In this document: positions 53,218 to 62,336 of the stretch, in pieces
Layout: each line of letters begins with the position of its first letter
Position numbering within the stretch: position 1 is the first letter of the stretch
Assembly (NCBI GenBank): GCA_039679945.1
Contig: JBDKTY010000168.1
Coordinates: 5,793 to 69,792, forward strand
Length of the DNA: 64,000 nucleotides
Source of the DNA: SbD1 sp039679945
Lineage (GTDB): Bacteria; Desulfobacterota; Syntrophobacteria; Syntrophobacterales; Syntrophobacteraceae
Direction: 5' to 3'
The notes under the pieces: generated by a model
What the model was told of the DNA's origin: nothing
What the model saw: only the letters and a program-made list of their open reading frames with translations
Databases searched by the model: none
Made by a program: the position numbers and the translations under genes

Positions 53218-55476
53218 CTATTCCGCTCTACTCGGTTCAAGCGCCGCCCCTCGATCTTCCTGAGTTTTGTCCTTCTTTTGCCATGGGTACTCCACACGGG
53301 CATGAAAGGATGCCGCAAGGGCATCGGTAAGGCAGTGCACGATCCTGCCAATATCTCGCGTCGAGAGATTACACTCATCAAACTGCCCGTCGTTCAATTT
53401 CTTGTCTATGATAATACGCAACAGGTTCTGAATATTCTCGCGCGTGTGTTCCCGAAGCGTGCGCGATGCGGCCTCGGCGGAGTCCACGATCATTAGTATC
53501 GCCGCCTCGACACTCCGAGGCTTGGGGCCGGGATACCGGAAGTCTTTTTCTTCGGGCTTCTTTTCGGGGTTCTCTTTTGCGGCTTTGTCGAAAAAGAACT
53601 CAACCAACTGCGTACCGTGGTGTTGCGGGATAAAATCGAGGATAAGGTCGGGAAGCCCGGCTTTTCTTCCGATTTCTATTCCATCCTTGACGTGCCCTAT
53701 GATGATTCCGACACTTTCAGCGGGGCTCAAGCCGTCATGCAGGTTATTGACTCCCAGTTGGTTCTCTACAAAGAAGGTTGCGTTGACACTCTTTCCGATA
53801 TCGTGATAATAGGCGCCGGTTCTCAATAGAAGGGTATTTGCCCCGATGGTTTCTCCGGCGGCTTCGGCGAGATAGGCCACACTCATGGTGTGTTGATAAG
53901 TGCCCGGCGCCCTTCTGAGAAGGTCTTTCAGGAGCGGGTGCTGAAGATCCGCGTATTGATTCAGCTTGAAAGCCGACACCCTGTGCCAGCCGATTTCAAA
54001 CAGCGGCACGAGAATCAACGCCAAGGGTCCGGACGCCAAACCGCCCAGGAAAGCCCACGGCGCGTCGGAAGACAGACCACGGCTGAACACCAGGGCAGTG
54101 GTTGCCTTCTCCGATCCCATCAGCCAGAGAGCAAAATTATTCCAGTCAATCAGAAAAAAAACCACGACCGTCGCGTTGCACATTCCCACCAGGAGTGATG
54201 GGATAAGAATGTGCGATCGTTTTCGAATCACCGGACAGCTCAGTATACCGAGAAGCCCTCCGAAGGTGTAGAAAAGCAGAATTCCCATGCCGCGGCCTGA
54301 AAACAAACTGACAAGCGTCGCGAGCAGCAATGTGGACCATGCAACGGAGACTCTCTCGGGTTCCAGTAGAACCAGCAGAAGCGGAAGCAGGCAGAAGGGA
54401 AGACCGTAAAGGGGAAAAGAACTCAGGAGCAGATAGGTCTTCAGCAGCACCAGTACGAGTATCAGCGAACATAAATGCACCGCGCACGAGGGTTTTCGCC
54501 GCAGCCATGGCCGCGAAACCTTCGAAAGCAGCAGATTGTAGAGAATCACCATGAAAGTGATAGCCAACAGGAGCGAGGGAGCGCTTTTCAACAGATCCTT
54601 ATACTGCGCCTCCTGGTGCGCGGCGAGCAGGAACAAATCATCTTCGGTCAGCGGCTTCCCGAAGGGAATCAGTATATCCCCGGCATCATAGTTAATCAGC
54701 TTCGATGGATACCGGCGGATGATCTCCTCGATTCTCCTGTCATTTTCCTTTTGATCATATTTCAGGTTCGGTGTGAGCGTCGCGTGTATTATATGGATCA
54801 CGGGATCGAGAACGCTCTTGTCTACCTGCCAGAAAACCTGGCTTATTCTTTGCTGAAGAACTGTTCTGGCTTCCTCGATCGTCATGAATTCACTTGCCGG
54901 GTAAGCTACCGTACCGATCGGATCGGGGAAAAGGACTTCGGCGGTTATCTTGCCTTTTATCGGTCGGGGATCTTCAACTATCCTGCTCCGAAGCACTGCC
55001 TCTTCGAGCGTCACAATGCCTTCCATCAGGTACTTTATGTTCGGATATTCGAGCAGTATCGTGGCATCTTTGTCAGTGATCTCAATCCCCAACTCCTTGC
55101 GCAGATATCTCGAAAGCACGGCTCCGTCGGTCTGAGCCTCGGCCTGCATGCTCGATAGCTTCTTTATGATTTCCTGCATCTTCTTCTTTGTTGCTTCGAG
55201 CTTATCGGGGTAATGGCTGTAGAGTGGAATGTATTGGGAGAGGGCGACGTTTCTTTTGCTTCCGTAGGCTTTCTCCTGGTCGAAAGTAAAGTCGCCCTGC
55301 GCCCGGAATGTAAATATCGCCTGCCGTCCGACTTCGGGCGGACGAAAGTGGAGATACACATCCTCGATGTAACAGCACATAAAAGAAAGGATTATAAGCA
55401 GAAGACTCAGTATATGTTTCACGTCATCATTGCCCGGCAGATTATGGTTATTTGCATCCACCCGGATAATCGTCAT
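53218..55476 (-). CDS. 7TM-HD phosphohydrolase, PgpH/YqfF type
   Basis: A 752-aa protein. The N-terminal TM and extracellular 7TMR-HDED domain (~30-300), about seven TM helices (~300-490) and a C-terminal HD domain with YYHDIGK and HVKDG. Later segments include FIPQHHGT and VDSAEAASRTL. PgpH-type enzymes hydrolyse cyclic-di-AMP. The gene is alone here, without the ybeY neighbour often found downstream. Enzyme activity for c-di-AMP is inferred from family; no c-di-AMP cyclase gene lies in the window. Confidence 0.94.
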   Translation of the reverse strand: MTIIRVDANNHNLPGNDDVKHILSLLLIILSFMCCYIEDVYLHFRPPEVGRQAIFTFRAQGDFTFDQEKAYGSKRNVALSQYIPLYSHYPDKLEATKKKMQEIIKKLSSMQAEAQTDGAVLSRYLRKELGIEITDKDATILLEYPNIKYLMEGIVTLEEAVLRSRIVEDPRPIKGKITAEVLFPDPIGTVAYPASEFMTIEEARTVLQQRISQVFWQVDKSVLDPVIHIIHATLTPNLKYDQKENDRRIEEIIRRYPSKLINYDAGDILIPFGKPLTEDDLFLLAAHQEAQYKDLLKSAPSLLLAITFMVILYNLLLSKVSRPWLRRKPSCAVHLCSLILVLVLLKTYLLLSSFPLYGLPFCLLPLLLVLLEPERVSVAWSTLLLATLVSLFSGRGMGILLFYTFGGLLGILSCPVIRKRSHILIPSLLVGMCNATVVVFFLIDWNNFALWLMGSEKATTALVFSRGLSSDAPWAFLGGLASGPLALILVPLFEIGWHRVSAFKLNQYADLQHPLLKDLLRRAPGTYQHTMSVAYLAEAAGETIGANTLLLRTGAYYHDIGKSVNATFFVENQLGVNNLHDGLSPAESVGIIIGHVKDGIEIGRKAGLPDLILDFIPQHHGTQLVEFFFDKAAKENPEKKPEEKDFRYPGPKPRSVEAAILMIVDSAEAASRTLREHTRENIQNLLRIIIDKKLNDGQFDECNLSTRDIGRIVHCLTDALAASFHARVEYPWQKKDKTQEDRGAALEPSRAE

Positions 55477-55848
55477 TTACCACCCGGACCTTAATCCAAA
55501 TCACGGCCCGCCGTCAACACGTCCATGGGCTGGACCTCTCCGGTCAGCGGCATCGGAGCACCCTCCCGTCAGGCATGAGCGGTCCGCCCCCCCACGGTGG
55601 TCCATGCGCGCGAATCCGCAGTAATCATTCCGTACAGCGATTTCCCGGATGTGTCCACTCCCTTTCTCCCGGAGTTTCTTGACAGAAGCCTGAGAGCCCG
55701 GATTCGATCCCACCAGCTTCCGAAATTGCATTGTTTTCCTCCAACCTATCTGCTAAATTTGCCATATCTGTTCATATTGTCGTGGGTTATGCCAGGCGCA
55801 AGCCATCCCGGCTCACCAGTGGGGTTGGCTTTTTTTATTGAGGAACAT
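55477..55848. other. Intergenic region before pabA
   Basis: 372 bp between the minus-strand PgpH-type gene and pabA. It contains the terminator-like hairpin at 55801-55836 and, before it, an AT-rich stretch (about 55740-55785) that may carry the promoter. No gene seen. Confidence 0.5.
55801..55836 (+). terminator. Terminator-like hairpin just upstream of pabA
   Basis: AGCCA-T-CCC pairs with GGG-T-TGGCT (one T-T mismatch) and runs into a T tract ending 12 bases before the pabA ATG. It may attenuate the pab operon rather than end an upstream transcript, as no plus-strand gene lies upstream. Confidence 0.6.
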
Positions 55849-56505
55849 ATGCGACTGGTCATGATCGATAATTACGATTCCTTCACCTTCAACCTCGTAC
55901 AGCTTTTCAGTGAATTTGAAATCGAGGTTCTCGTATTCAGAAACGACTCAACAACGCTTGAAGAGATAGGCGAAATCGGCCCGGACTGGATCTGCATTTC
56001 CCCCGGACCGAAGGCCCCCCTGAGTGCGGGCATCAGTAAAGCGGTCATAGCACACTTCGGCCGCACCGTCCCGCTGCTGGGCGTGTGCCTGGGGATGCAG
56101 GCAATAAACGAGGTGTTCGGAGGAAGAACGGTTAGAGCGCCAATTCCGGTGCACGGCAAAACCTGTCTGATCACCCATAACGGCGACAGCATTTTTCAAG
56201 GCATACCCTCACCATTCCGGGTCGCCCGCTATCATTCCCTGTGTATTGAAACAGGTTCCGACGAACTGGTTCCACTCGCCTCGGCCTCTCCAAACGTGCT
56301 CATGGGCATCATGCACAGGACCCTGCCGATCTTTGGGGTGCAGTTTCATCCCGAGTCTTTCCTCGGGGAATACGGCATGGAAATCATCGGTAATTTCCTG
56401 AGGTTGCGCGATCAGTTCAGGCAGCCGCCTTGCCTTTCGCGTCCGGCGGACAAATTCCCGAGAGTGAATTATTTCGGAAACACCGCTCAAGAGGTGCCGG
56501 CATGA
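55849..56505 (+). CDS. pabA: Aminodeoxychorismate synthase glutamine amidotransferase, PabA
   Basis: A 218-aa class-I glutamine amidotransferase that supplies ammonia to PabB. It has DNYDSFTFNLVQ, SPGPKAPLSAG, the nucleophile GVCLGMQ and QFHPESFLGEYG. The start ATG 55849 follows GAGGAAC. The stop overlaps pabB by ATGA. Enzymes of this kind can serve both p-aminobenzoate and anthranilate synthesis; pab is preferred here because the neighbour shows the PabB signature. Confidence 0.94.
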   Translation: MRLVMIDNYDSFTFNLVQLFSEFEIEVLVFRNDSTTLEEIGEIGPDWICISPGPKAPLSAGISKAVIAHFGRTVPLLGVCLGMQAINEVFGGRTVRAPIPVHGKTCLITHNGDSIFQGIPSPFRVARYHSLCIETGSDELVPLASASPNVLMGIMHRTLPIFGVQFHPESFLGEYGMEIIGNFLRLRDQFRQPPCLSRPADKFPRVNYFGNTAQEVPA

Positions 56506-57920
56506 GGTCCCCTCTTACAGCGCCGGTCTCCATACTGCTGAAATCGATTGAATACCGGCCGGGCATGCGGGATGAGGAGTTCTCACACCTTGCGCATGAA
56601 TGCGCCTCAACACGTCCGTCGGCGGTGCTGCTGAGCGGCGGGGAGTTGAGGCCCTCCGATGAAAACCGCTATTCCATCCTCGGTTGTGATCCCTTGTTGA
56701 CTTTAACGGGCAAGGGCAACGCGTGCTCCATCCAATTCGATGGGCAAGTCATCGAGCTTCACTCCGATCCGCTGGCCATTCTGAACCGGCTCTGCTCGAA
56801 CCTGGTCCCGTCTTTTCCATTGAAGTCGCCACCTTTCTCCGGAGGTGCGATCGGTTACCTGGCCTATGAATTGAAGAATGCTATCGAGAGATTGCCGAAC
56901 CTCGCCCTTGACGACATCGGTCTGCCCGATCTCTTTCTTTTCTGGCCCGGGCGGATCATGATCCATGACAGGAAGGAAAGAGTGCTTTGCCGTCTTGCAT
57001 TGAAAGCCGAGGGTGAACGGCCCCGACCGGATGTCCAGCAGATTCCCGCCGCGATCACCACGCCCGCTCGTTTTCGCATGGGGTCGATATCCAGTAATTT
57101 CACACGCGAAGAATACTACGGGGCGGTTGCCAGGATACTGGACTACATTACCGCCGGAGATGTCTACCAGGTAAATCTCTCACAACGATTTCACTTTGAC
57201 TTCGAGGGCGATTCCTTTCAGCTCTGGAAATCCCTGTTCGACATTAATCCAGCGCCTTTTTATGCCTATATCAATGCGGGGGACCACCAGGTTCTTTCCA
57301 CATCAATGGAGCGGTTTCTGTTTCGGCGAAACAGTTATATCGAGACCAGGCCGATCAAAGGCACGCGCGGGCGCGGAAGAACCGCGCAGGAAGACAGGGA
57401 CTTGATTTCAGATCTATTGAAAAACCCCAAGGATGATGCCGAGCTTTCAATGATCGTCGATCTGCTGCGAAACGACCTCGGGCGTATCTGTGTCCCGCGA
57501 AGTATCCGGGTAGCCGGGCACAAAAGGCTCGAAACGTATCGAAACGTTCACCACCTGGTGTCCATGGTGACCGGTGAACTGAAGCCGGGAATATCCTATG
57601 GAAACATAATCCGCGCGGTTTTCCCGGGCGGCTCCATCACCGGTTGTCCAAAGATCAGGGCCATGGAGATAATCGACGAGTTAGAGCCGAATGTGCGCCA
57701 CGTTTACACGGGCGCCGCGGGCTACATCGGATGGCACGAGAATCTGGATCTCAATGTGGCGATCCGGACGGCCATAATCAAGGATGAGACCTGCTATTTT
57801 TCGGTCGGCGGAGGCATTGTGTATGATTCCCGCGAGGAAGACGAGTATCGGGAGACCCTGGATAAGGGACGAACACTGTTTGACTTCATCAAGAGGGCAG
57901 GAGGTACGCCATGTCGTTGA
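56502..57920 (+). CDS. pabB: Aminodeoxychorismate synthase component I, PabB
   Basis: A 472-aa chorismate-binding protein that converts chorismate and ammonia to 4-amino-4-deoxychorismate. The motif RPIKGTRGRG contains the catalytic Lys typical of PabB (TrpE has Ala at this position). Other segments: FPGGSITGCPKIRAMEII, YTGAAGYIGWH and the C-terminal VGGGIVYDSREEDEYRET. It overlaps pabA by ATGA and pabC by ten bases, so the three form a coupled folate operon. Confidence 0.95.
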   Translation: MRSPLTAPVSILLKSIEYRPGMRDEEFSHLAHECASTRPSAVLLSGGELRPSDENRYSILGCDPLLTLTGKGNACSIQFDGQVIELHSDPLAILNRLCSNLVPSFPLKSPPFSGGAIGYLAYELKNAIERLPNLALDDIGLPDLFLFWPGRIMIHDRKERVLCRLALKAEGERPRPDVQQIPAAITTPARFRMGSISSNFTREEYYGAVARILDYITAGDVYQVNLSQRFHFDFEGDSFQLWKSLFDINPAPFYAYINAGDHQVLSTSMERFLFRRNSYIETRPIKGTRGRGRTAQEDRDLISDLLKNPKDDAELSMIVDLLRNDLGRICVPRSIRVAGHKRLETYRNVHHLVSMVTGELKPGISYGNIIRAVFPGGSITGCPKIRAMEIIDELEPNVRHVYTGAAGYIGWHENLDLNVAIRTAIIKDETCYFSVGGGIVYDSREEDEYRETLDKGRTLFDFIKRAGGTPCR

Positions 57921-58774
57921 AAGCCGTATCGGGTGGAACTGTCTGGCTCAATGGTCGTTTCCTGCCGCTTGAATCGGCATGTGTGTCCGTGCTCGATCGC
58001 GGGTTTTTGTATGGTGACGGCTGTTTTGAGACTATTCGCGCCCAGGGGGGCCGGCCACTCTTCCTGCGCCGGCATCTGGAAAGACTGTACTCCTCTCTTT
58101 CGGCTTTCAGAATTGGTCTCAATTCTCTGCCTGAATGGCCGGGAATTCTTGAAGCACTCCTTCACGGCAATAAACTCGACCGTGATGTTGCCGCAATCAA
58201 GATAATAGTGACAAGGGGGACCGCATCTCACATGGGAATGCCGGTCCAGGAGCATCCCACGGTCCTTGTCCATGCACGAAGATATGATCTTCCCACGCCG
58301 GATGCATACGAAGATGGGATAGGCCTGCATATATTTGACGAAGGTTATACGCCGCCCCTGGCCTTTCACAAGTCGCTCAACTACCTCTACTGTCTGGCAG
58401 CCAGGCAGGCAGCGCTCGATAACGGCGCAGGCGACGCCGTGCTCCTGGACAAAGAAGGCAGAGTGGCCGAGACATCCTCCGGATCTCTTCTGGCAAGCAC
58501 CAATGGAGAGTGGTGGACACCTCAAACCAATTATTGTCTCCATGGAATAACGGTTCGCGAAGTGTCCAGTATCCTGGCTGAGTCGGGAACCGGTGTCGAG
58601 GCGCGTGAAGCGGCGCCGTGTGACCTCATGGCGGCCGAGACAGTATGGGTACTCAATTCTCTCATGGGTATCATGCCCGTCGCAAGGATCGGCGCCCACC
58701 GAATTGCGCATCCGCGTGCATCGGAAGCCGCGCGCTGCAGGAACCTGCTCTTTGAACGCGGGCTTAAGGCTTAA
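57911..58774 (+). CDS. pabC: Aminodeoxychorismate lyase, PabC
   Basis: A 287-aa class-IV PLP-dependent enzyme that eliminates pyruvate from 4-amino-4-deoxychorismate to give p-aminobenzoate. Motifs: FLYGDGCFETIRA, the PLP lysine in FHKSLNYLYC, VAETSSGSLLAS, and GITVREVSS. It starts ten bases before the pabB stop. The class also includes branched-chain and D-amino-acid aminotransferases; gene order supports PabC. Confidence 0.93.
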   Translation: MSLKAVSGGTVWLNGRFLPLESACVSVLDRGFLYGDGCFETIRAQGGRPLFLRRHLERLYSSLSAFRIGLNSLPEWPGILEALLHGNKLDRDVAAIKIIVTRGTASHMGMPVQEHPTVLVHARRYDLPTPDAYEDGIGLHIFDEGYTPPLAFHKSLNYLYCLAARQAALDNGAGDAVLLDKEGRVAETSSGSLLASTNGEWWTPQTNYCLHGITVREVSSILAESGTGVEAREAAPCDLMAAETVWVLNSLMGIMPVARIGAHRIAHPRASEAARCRNLLFERGLKA

Positions 58775-58894
58775 GCATACGCCTCTTTGCCTCAATCGCC
58801 GGTCCGAGGTCATTGCATTCTCGCATCCAATCCGAACAATCACGAAAGAGGCAATGAAATCAGGGTCTTCATGGTTGCAGGAATACGTTGGCGC

Positions 58895-59113
58895 CTAATC
58901 CACCTCGACGACGATTCCCTCCAATTCAACCTTCTGGCCCCGCCTGATCTTTCGCCCCTTGCGCAGTTCGACCACGCCATCCACCTTCACCCATCCCTCG
59001 CTGATGGATATCTTGGCCACTCCTCCGCTCGAACAAAGATCAGTTGCTTTCAGGAGCTTTGCCAACTCGATATATTCAGTTTCAAGTGAAAATCGTACGA
59101 TCGTCGGCTCCAT
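58895..59113 (-). CDS. S4-domain RNA-binding protein (YbcJ-like)
   Basis: A 72-aa S4-domain protein: IELAKLLKATDLCSSGGVAKISISEGWVKVDG followed by a KGRKIRRGQKVEL tail, matching YbcJ-type proteins that bind RNA. ATG 59113 gives the usual length; an in-frame ATG at 59143 adds ten residues and is possible. It is the last gene of azlC-azlD-S4, six bases after azlD if the longer start is used. Confidence 0.88.
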   Translation of the reverse strand: MEPTIVRFSLETEYIELAKLLKATDLCSSGGVAKISISEGWVKVDGVVELRKGRKIRRGQKVELEGIVVEVD

Positions 59114-59149
59114 TTTCCCGGTCCATTTCCTGGAATCGTCCATGGGGGA

Positions 59150-59482
59150 CTAATTGAGTGCCCCGGTGGCAATCCGGTTGATAATGATAACGGCCATTCC
59201 CGCAAAGACTGTCAGAAATGCATTTCTGGTTTTATATGCAATGAGCGCGGATAACAGAGAAGCCCAGATGTAATCATTTCCAACCGAGAGATTCACCTGC
59301 CCGTTCGGGGCGAAGACCGCGGGTGCTATCAGCGCCGAAAGGATAGCGATCGGCACGTACCTCATGACATTCAGCGCCCGCTCGGAAAAGTTTATCTTCC
59401 TGGATATCGCTATGAAACTGAACCTGGTTATAAAGGTCACCAGCCCCATGGCCGCTATGACCAGTATTATTTCCGATCGCAT
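59150..59482 (-). CDS. azlD: AzlD-family membrane protein
   Basis: A 110-aa AzlD protein with three or four hydrophobic helices: LVIAAMGLVTFITRFSFIA, NVMRYVPIAILSALIAPAV and the C-terminal YKTRNAFLTVFAGMAVI. With AzlC it forms a branched-chain amino-acid exporter (or an azaleucine-resistance pump). The start ATG 59482 overlaps the azlC end by 16 bases. Confidence 0.93.
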   Translation of the reverse strand: MRSEIILVIAAMGLVTFITRFSFIAISRKINFSERALNVMRYVPIAILSALIAPAVFAPNGQVNLSVGNDYIWASLLSALIAYKTRNAFLTVFAGMAVIIINRIATGALN

Positions 59483-60168
59483 ACGGTTTCCACTATCCAT
59501 CCATGGGAAATTGCGGCCAGGGTCGCGATAATGATAAACCATTTCCCCGGCAGGTAAGCCGAACCAATCACGGCCGTTGTCGCGGAGATGGCGCACACCG
59601 AGAATTCTTTCCAACTCTTGAGTTGAGGCACGAGGAGGACCATGAAAGTTGCCGGCATGGCAAAATCGAGGCCCCACTTCAGAGGATCGGTTATCAACCC
59701 GGACAGCAGGGCGCCGGCGCCCGAAGTCAAAGCCCATGCCACGTATATGGCGGAATTCGCGCCCAGCAGGTAAGACCAGCTCGACCCGGTCCTCATGAAC
59801 CTCGTGATACTCAATGCGTACGACTCATCCGCAATACCGAAAGCCAGCAATGCCCGCCTGGCAAATCCCTGGTCCCGGAGATAGGGCGCCAGGGAGGCTG
59901 ACATGAGAAAGTGACGCATATTGATGAGAAAGGTGGTAAAGACGATCAGACCCGCTTCAATCCCATTCTGCATCAGGCTCAAAGCGGAAAACTGGGAAGC
60001 GCCCGCGAAGACCGCCAGGGACATGAGGAAGCTTTCGGGCCAGGTCAATCCGACATGGCGGGATAGTATGCCATAGGCCAGACCGAAAGGGATCAGCCCA
60101 AACATGAGCGGGAGGGCATCCTTGAATGCCGAGGCAAAATCCTTTATCCAAAATCGGTTCCGACACAT
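59467..60168 (-). CDS. azlC: AzlC-family branched-chain amino-acid permease
   Basis: A 233-aa AzlC protein with about five or six TM segments. Family segments are PFGLAYGILSRHVGL, MSLAVFAGASQFSALSLM and INMRHFLMSASLAPYLRDQ. It is the large subunit partnering AzlD. First gene of a three-gene minus-strand operon. Confidence 0.94.
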   Translation of the reverse strand: MCRNRFWIKDFASAFKDALPLMFGLIPFGLAYGILSRHVGLTWPESFLMSLAVFAGASQFSALSLMQNGIEAGLIVFTTFLINMRHFLMSASLAPYLRDQGFARRALLAFGIADESYALSITRFMRTGSSWSYLLGANSAIYVAWALTSGAGALLSGLITDPLKWGLDFAMPATFMVLLVPQLKSWKEFSVCAISATTAVIGSAYLPGKWFIIIATLAAISHGWIVETVCDRK

Positions 60169-61095
60169 TACGCATCCCCTGCCTGAAAGTAGCAGTTTGT
60201 ACTATTGCCGGAAGGCCATCACAAGATCTTTCTGATCAACCAGCACTCTCCAACAAAAGGGCCATAGGGTAATGGAGGCTGCTTCCAAGGGCAACCCCAC
60301 CCCATCACTGGTGACCCCGAGTAAGCTCCCGGGTGAACGACCACGCTCACAAAGTCGCACGAGTTAACCGCATTATTCATGAATCGCAGTCCGCACGCGT
60401 AAAGCCCAATAAGGATGCTATGCTCAGGGCCTGAAGCGATGTTGGGCCGATAACACACTCTCGGTCGAAGCTGAGGTGGAAAATCCAGCTAACACATTGT
60501 TTATACAGGGCTTTTTACGCTTCTTCCCGGAAAGCCATGAATAATGCGGGCTAAATGGAATCGTTCGCTCTGAACGGAGTAAACCCTCCGCCGGGGTGGC
60601 GGGCATAGCAAAGAAGCGGCATTTCAACCATGCATCCCCACGTCCCGCCCTACCCTTCGGTGCCTGAGACGAACGGGATTAGGGGGTCCGGTACCCGGAG
60701 GGAGAAGCTGTTTGTCGGGGTATCGCAGCAGAAACACAAGCAGGTACGTCGTAAATTCGCCCTTCGATACCACTGTCAGGAGCATGGGAACGCTTCACAC
60801 CTTCCCGACACCCAAGTGGTAACAATATGTTCCCAATCAGCCATCCACGGCCTTCCATTTCTGCCCCCAAAGCCGGTTTGCCTCAGTGGCACATCCTTTG
60901 CCTTATGCTGTTCCGTAATGGTTGGCGATAGAAAGCCACGGCAAATGGCCAATTCGTTAGCATGCCATCGCCGACTGATTCTTTAATCCACGATCTTCAA
61001 CTCCGGCCATGGGCGTGCCCTAACCCTGCGCCCGGAGGAAGAATCCGCCTGATCGGGGGAGCATCCCCCCCGGGAACGGGAACCAGGAGAATGCG
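60169..61095. other. Intergenic region with a small inverted-repeat-bounded segment
   Basis: 927 bp. It holds a 182-bp segment at 60368-60549 bounded by a 14-bp inverted repeat. The remainder, including 60550-61080, has only unsupported short frames. GGAGAATGCG just before 61096 is the ribosome site of the next gene. Confidence 0.55.
60368..60549. repeat. 182-bp segment with 14-bp terminal inverted repeats
   Basis: CCGCATTATTCATG at 60368-60381 is the exact reverse complement of CATGAATAATGCGG at 60536-60549. No transposase frame lies inside. The termini resemble IS ends as I recall them, so this may be a MITE or a shrunken IS, but it has not been checked. Confidence 0.6.
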
Positions 61096-61461
61096 ATGAG
61101 TAAAATTGCGATTACCAGTGAAGGTCCTTCCCTGGAAGACCAGATGGACTCTCGTTTCGGCCGTGCGGCCGGTTTCGTTGTTATCGACATGGATACCATG
61201 AGCAGTCACTACATCGAAAACGGGCAGTCCCAGATAATGGCCCAGGGAGCAGGCATACAAGCCGCGCAGTTGATTGCGAAAGCCGGAGCCGGATGGGTCC
61301 TCACCGGCTATGTGGGCCCCAAGGCATTCCAGGCGCTCTCGGCTGTAGGCATCAAGGTCGTGCAGGACCTGAGGGATATTACCGTCGGGGAAGCGCTGGA
61401 GAGGTTTAAGAGCGGGGGGCTGAAAATTGCCCAGGCACCGAACCGGGAGTCGGGTAAATGA
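61096..61461 (+). CDS. NifX/NifB-type dinitrogenase cofactor-binding-like protein
   Basis: A 121-aa NifX-fold protein (IAITSEGPSLEDQMDSRFGRA, FVVIDMDT, ENGQSQIMAQGAGIQAAQLIAKAG, DLRDITVGEALERF). Proteins of this family bind iron-sulfur or FeMo-co intermediates in nitrogenase maturation. No nif genes are in the window, so it probably serves general metal-cluster handling with the MinD ATPases. It overlaps the next gene by four bases. Confidence 0.9.
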   Translation: MSKIAITSEGPSLEDQMDSRFGRAAGFVVIDMDTMSSHYIENGQSQIMAQGAGIQAAQLIAKAGAGWVLTGYVGPKAFQALSAVGIKVVQDLRDITVGEALERFKSGGLKIAQAPNRESGK

Positions 61462-62336
61462 TCGTTTCCGTGGCAAGCGGTAAGGGCGGCACTGGGAAAA
61501 CCACCGTGGCCGCATCCCTGTCCAGGGTTTGGGACCGGCCCGTTACGCTGGTGGACATGGACGTGGAAGAGCCGAACCTTCATCTTTTTCTCCACCCGGT
61601 TATCGAGGGAAAATCCTCGGCGAACCTGGAGATTCCCGTGATCGACGAATCGCGGTGCACTTCCTGCGGACAGTGTTCCGACCTCTGCCAGTTTAAGGCA
61701 ATAGCCCTTATGGGATCTGTTCTGCTTACATTTCCAGAGCTTTGCCATGGGTGTGGGGGGTGCATAGCCGTCTGCCCCGAAGGAGCACTCTCACCGGGCG
61801 AACGCGAGCTGGGGGAGATCAGCGTGGGCAAAGCGGGTGGAGCAGGTTTCCTCATGGGGCGACTGCGTGTTGGAGAAGCCATGAGTCCGCCCTTCATGCG
61901 CATGGTCAAGGCAAAATTAGTGGAGATAATCGGTGAAAGTGAACGCGATGCAATCATCGACGCGCCGCCCGGTGTGAGCTGTCCCGCGGTAAATGCCGTG
62001 ATGGACAGCGACGTCATTGTCCTGGTGACGGAACCCACCCCGTTTGGCTTCCATGACTTCAAGCTGGCATGGGAAGCATTTTCCCCGTTGAGCAAACCCA
62101 TGGGGGCGATCATCAACCGCGCGGGCCTCGGAAATGATGATGTCTACCGGTTCTGCACGAAAAGCCAGATCCCGATCCTGGCCGAGCTTCCTTTTGACCG
62201 GGCAATCGCCGAAGCCTACGCCAGGGGCAGGGTCATCGCGGATGAATTCCCGCGGCTCAGGGAAATCTTCCTTTCTCTGCGTGATGGCATTCGCGAACTT
62301 GCCGATACCGGTTCGAGGGAGGCAGCCCGTGCGTGA
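61458..62336 (+). CDS. MinD-superfamily P-loop ATPase with inserted ferredoxin domain
   Basis: A 292-aa MinD/Mrp-like ATPase. The deviant Walker A is SGKGGTGKTT and switch I DMDVEEPNL. Two 4Fe-4S motifs are inserted (CTSCGQCSDLC, CHGCGGCIAVCP). DAPPGVSCPAVNA and INRAGLG follow. Such ferredoxin-containing MinD proteins occur next to NifX-like genes in anaerobes and are thought to act in metal-cluster transfer; the exact client is unknown. ATGA overlap upstream; overlaps the next gene by eight bases. Confidence 0.93.
   Translation: MIVSVASGKGGTGKTTVAASLSRVWDRPVTLVDMDVEEPNLHLFLHPVIEGKSSANLEIPVIDESRCTSCGQCSDLCQFKAIALMGSVLLTFPELCHGCGGCIAVCPEGALSPGERELGEISVGKAGGAGFLMGRLRVGEAMSPPFMRMVKAKLVEIIGESERDAIIDAPPGVSCPAVNAVMDSDVIVLVTEPTPFGFHDFKLAWEAFSPLSKPMGAIINRAGLGNDDVYRFCTKSQIPILAELPFDRAIAEAYARGRVIADEFPRLREIFLSLRDGIRELADTGSREAARA

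Noticed and set aside
60630..60986. 118-codon plus-strand frame
   Set aside because: No ribosome site or protein motif, and it lies in a gap that looks non-coding.
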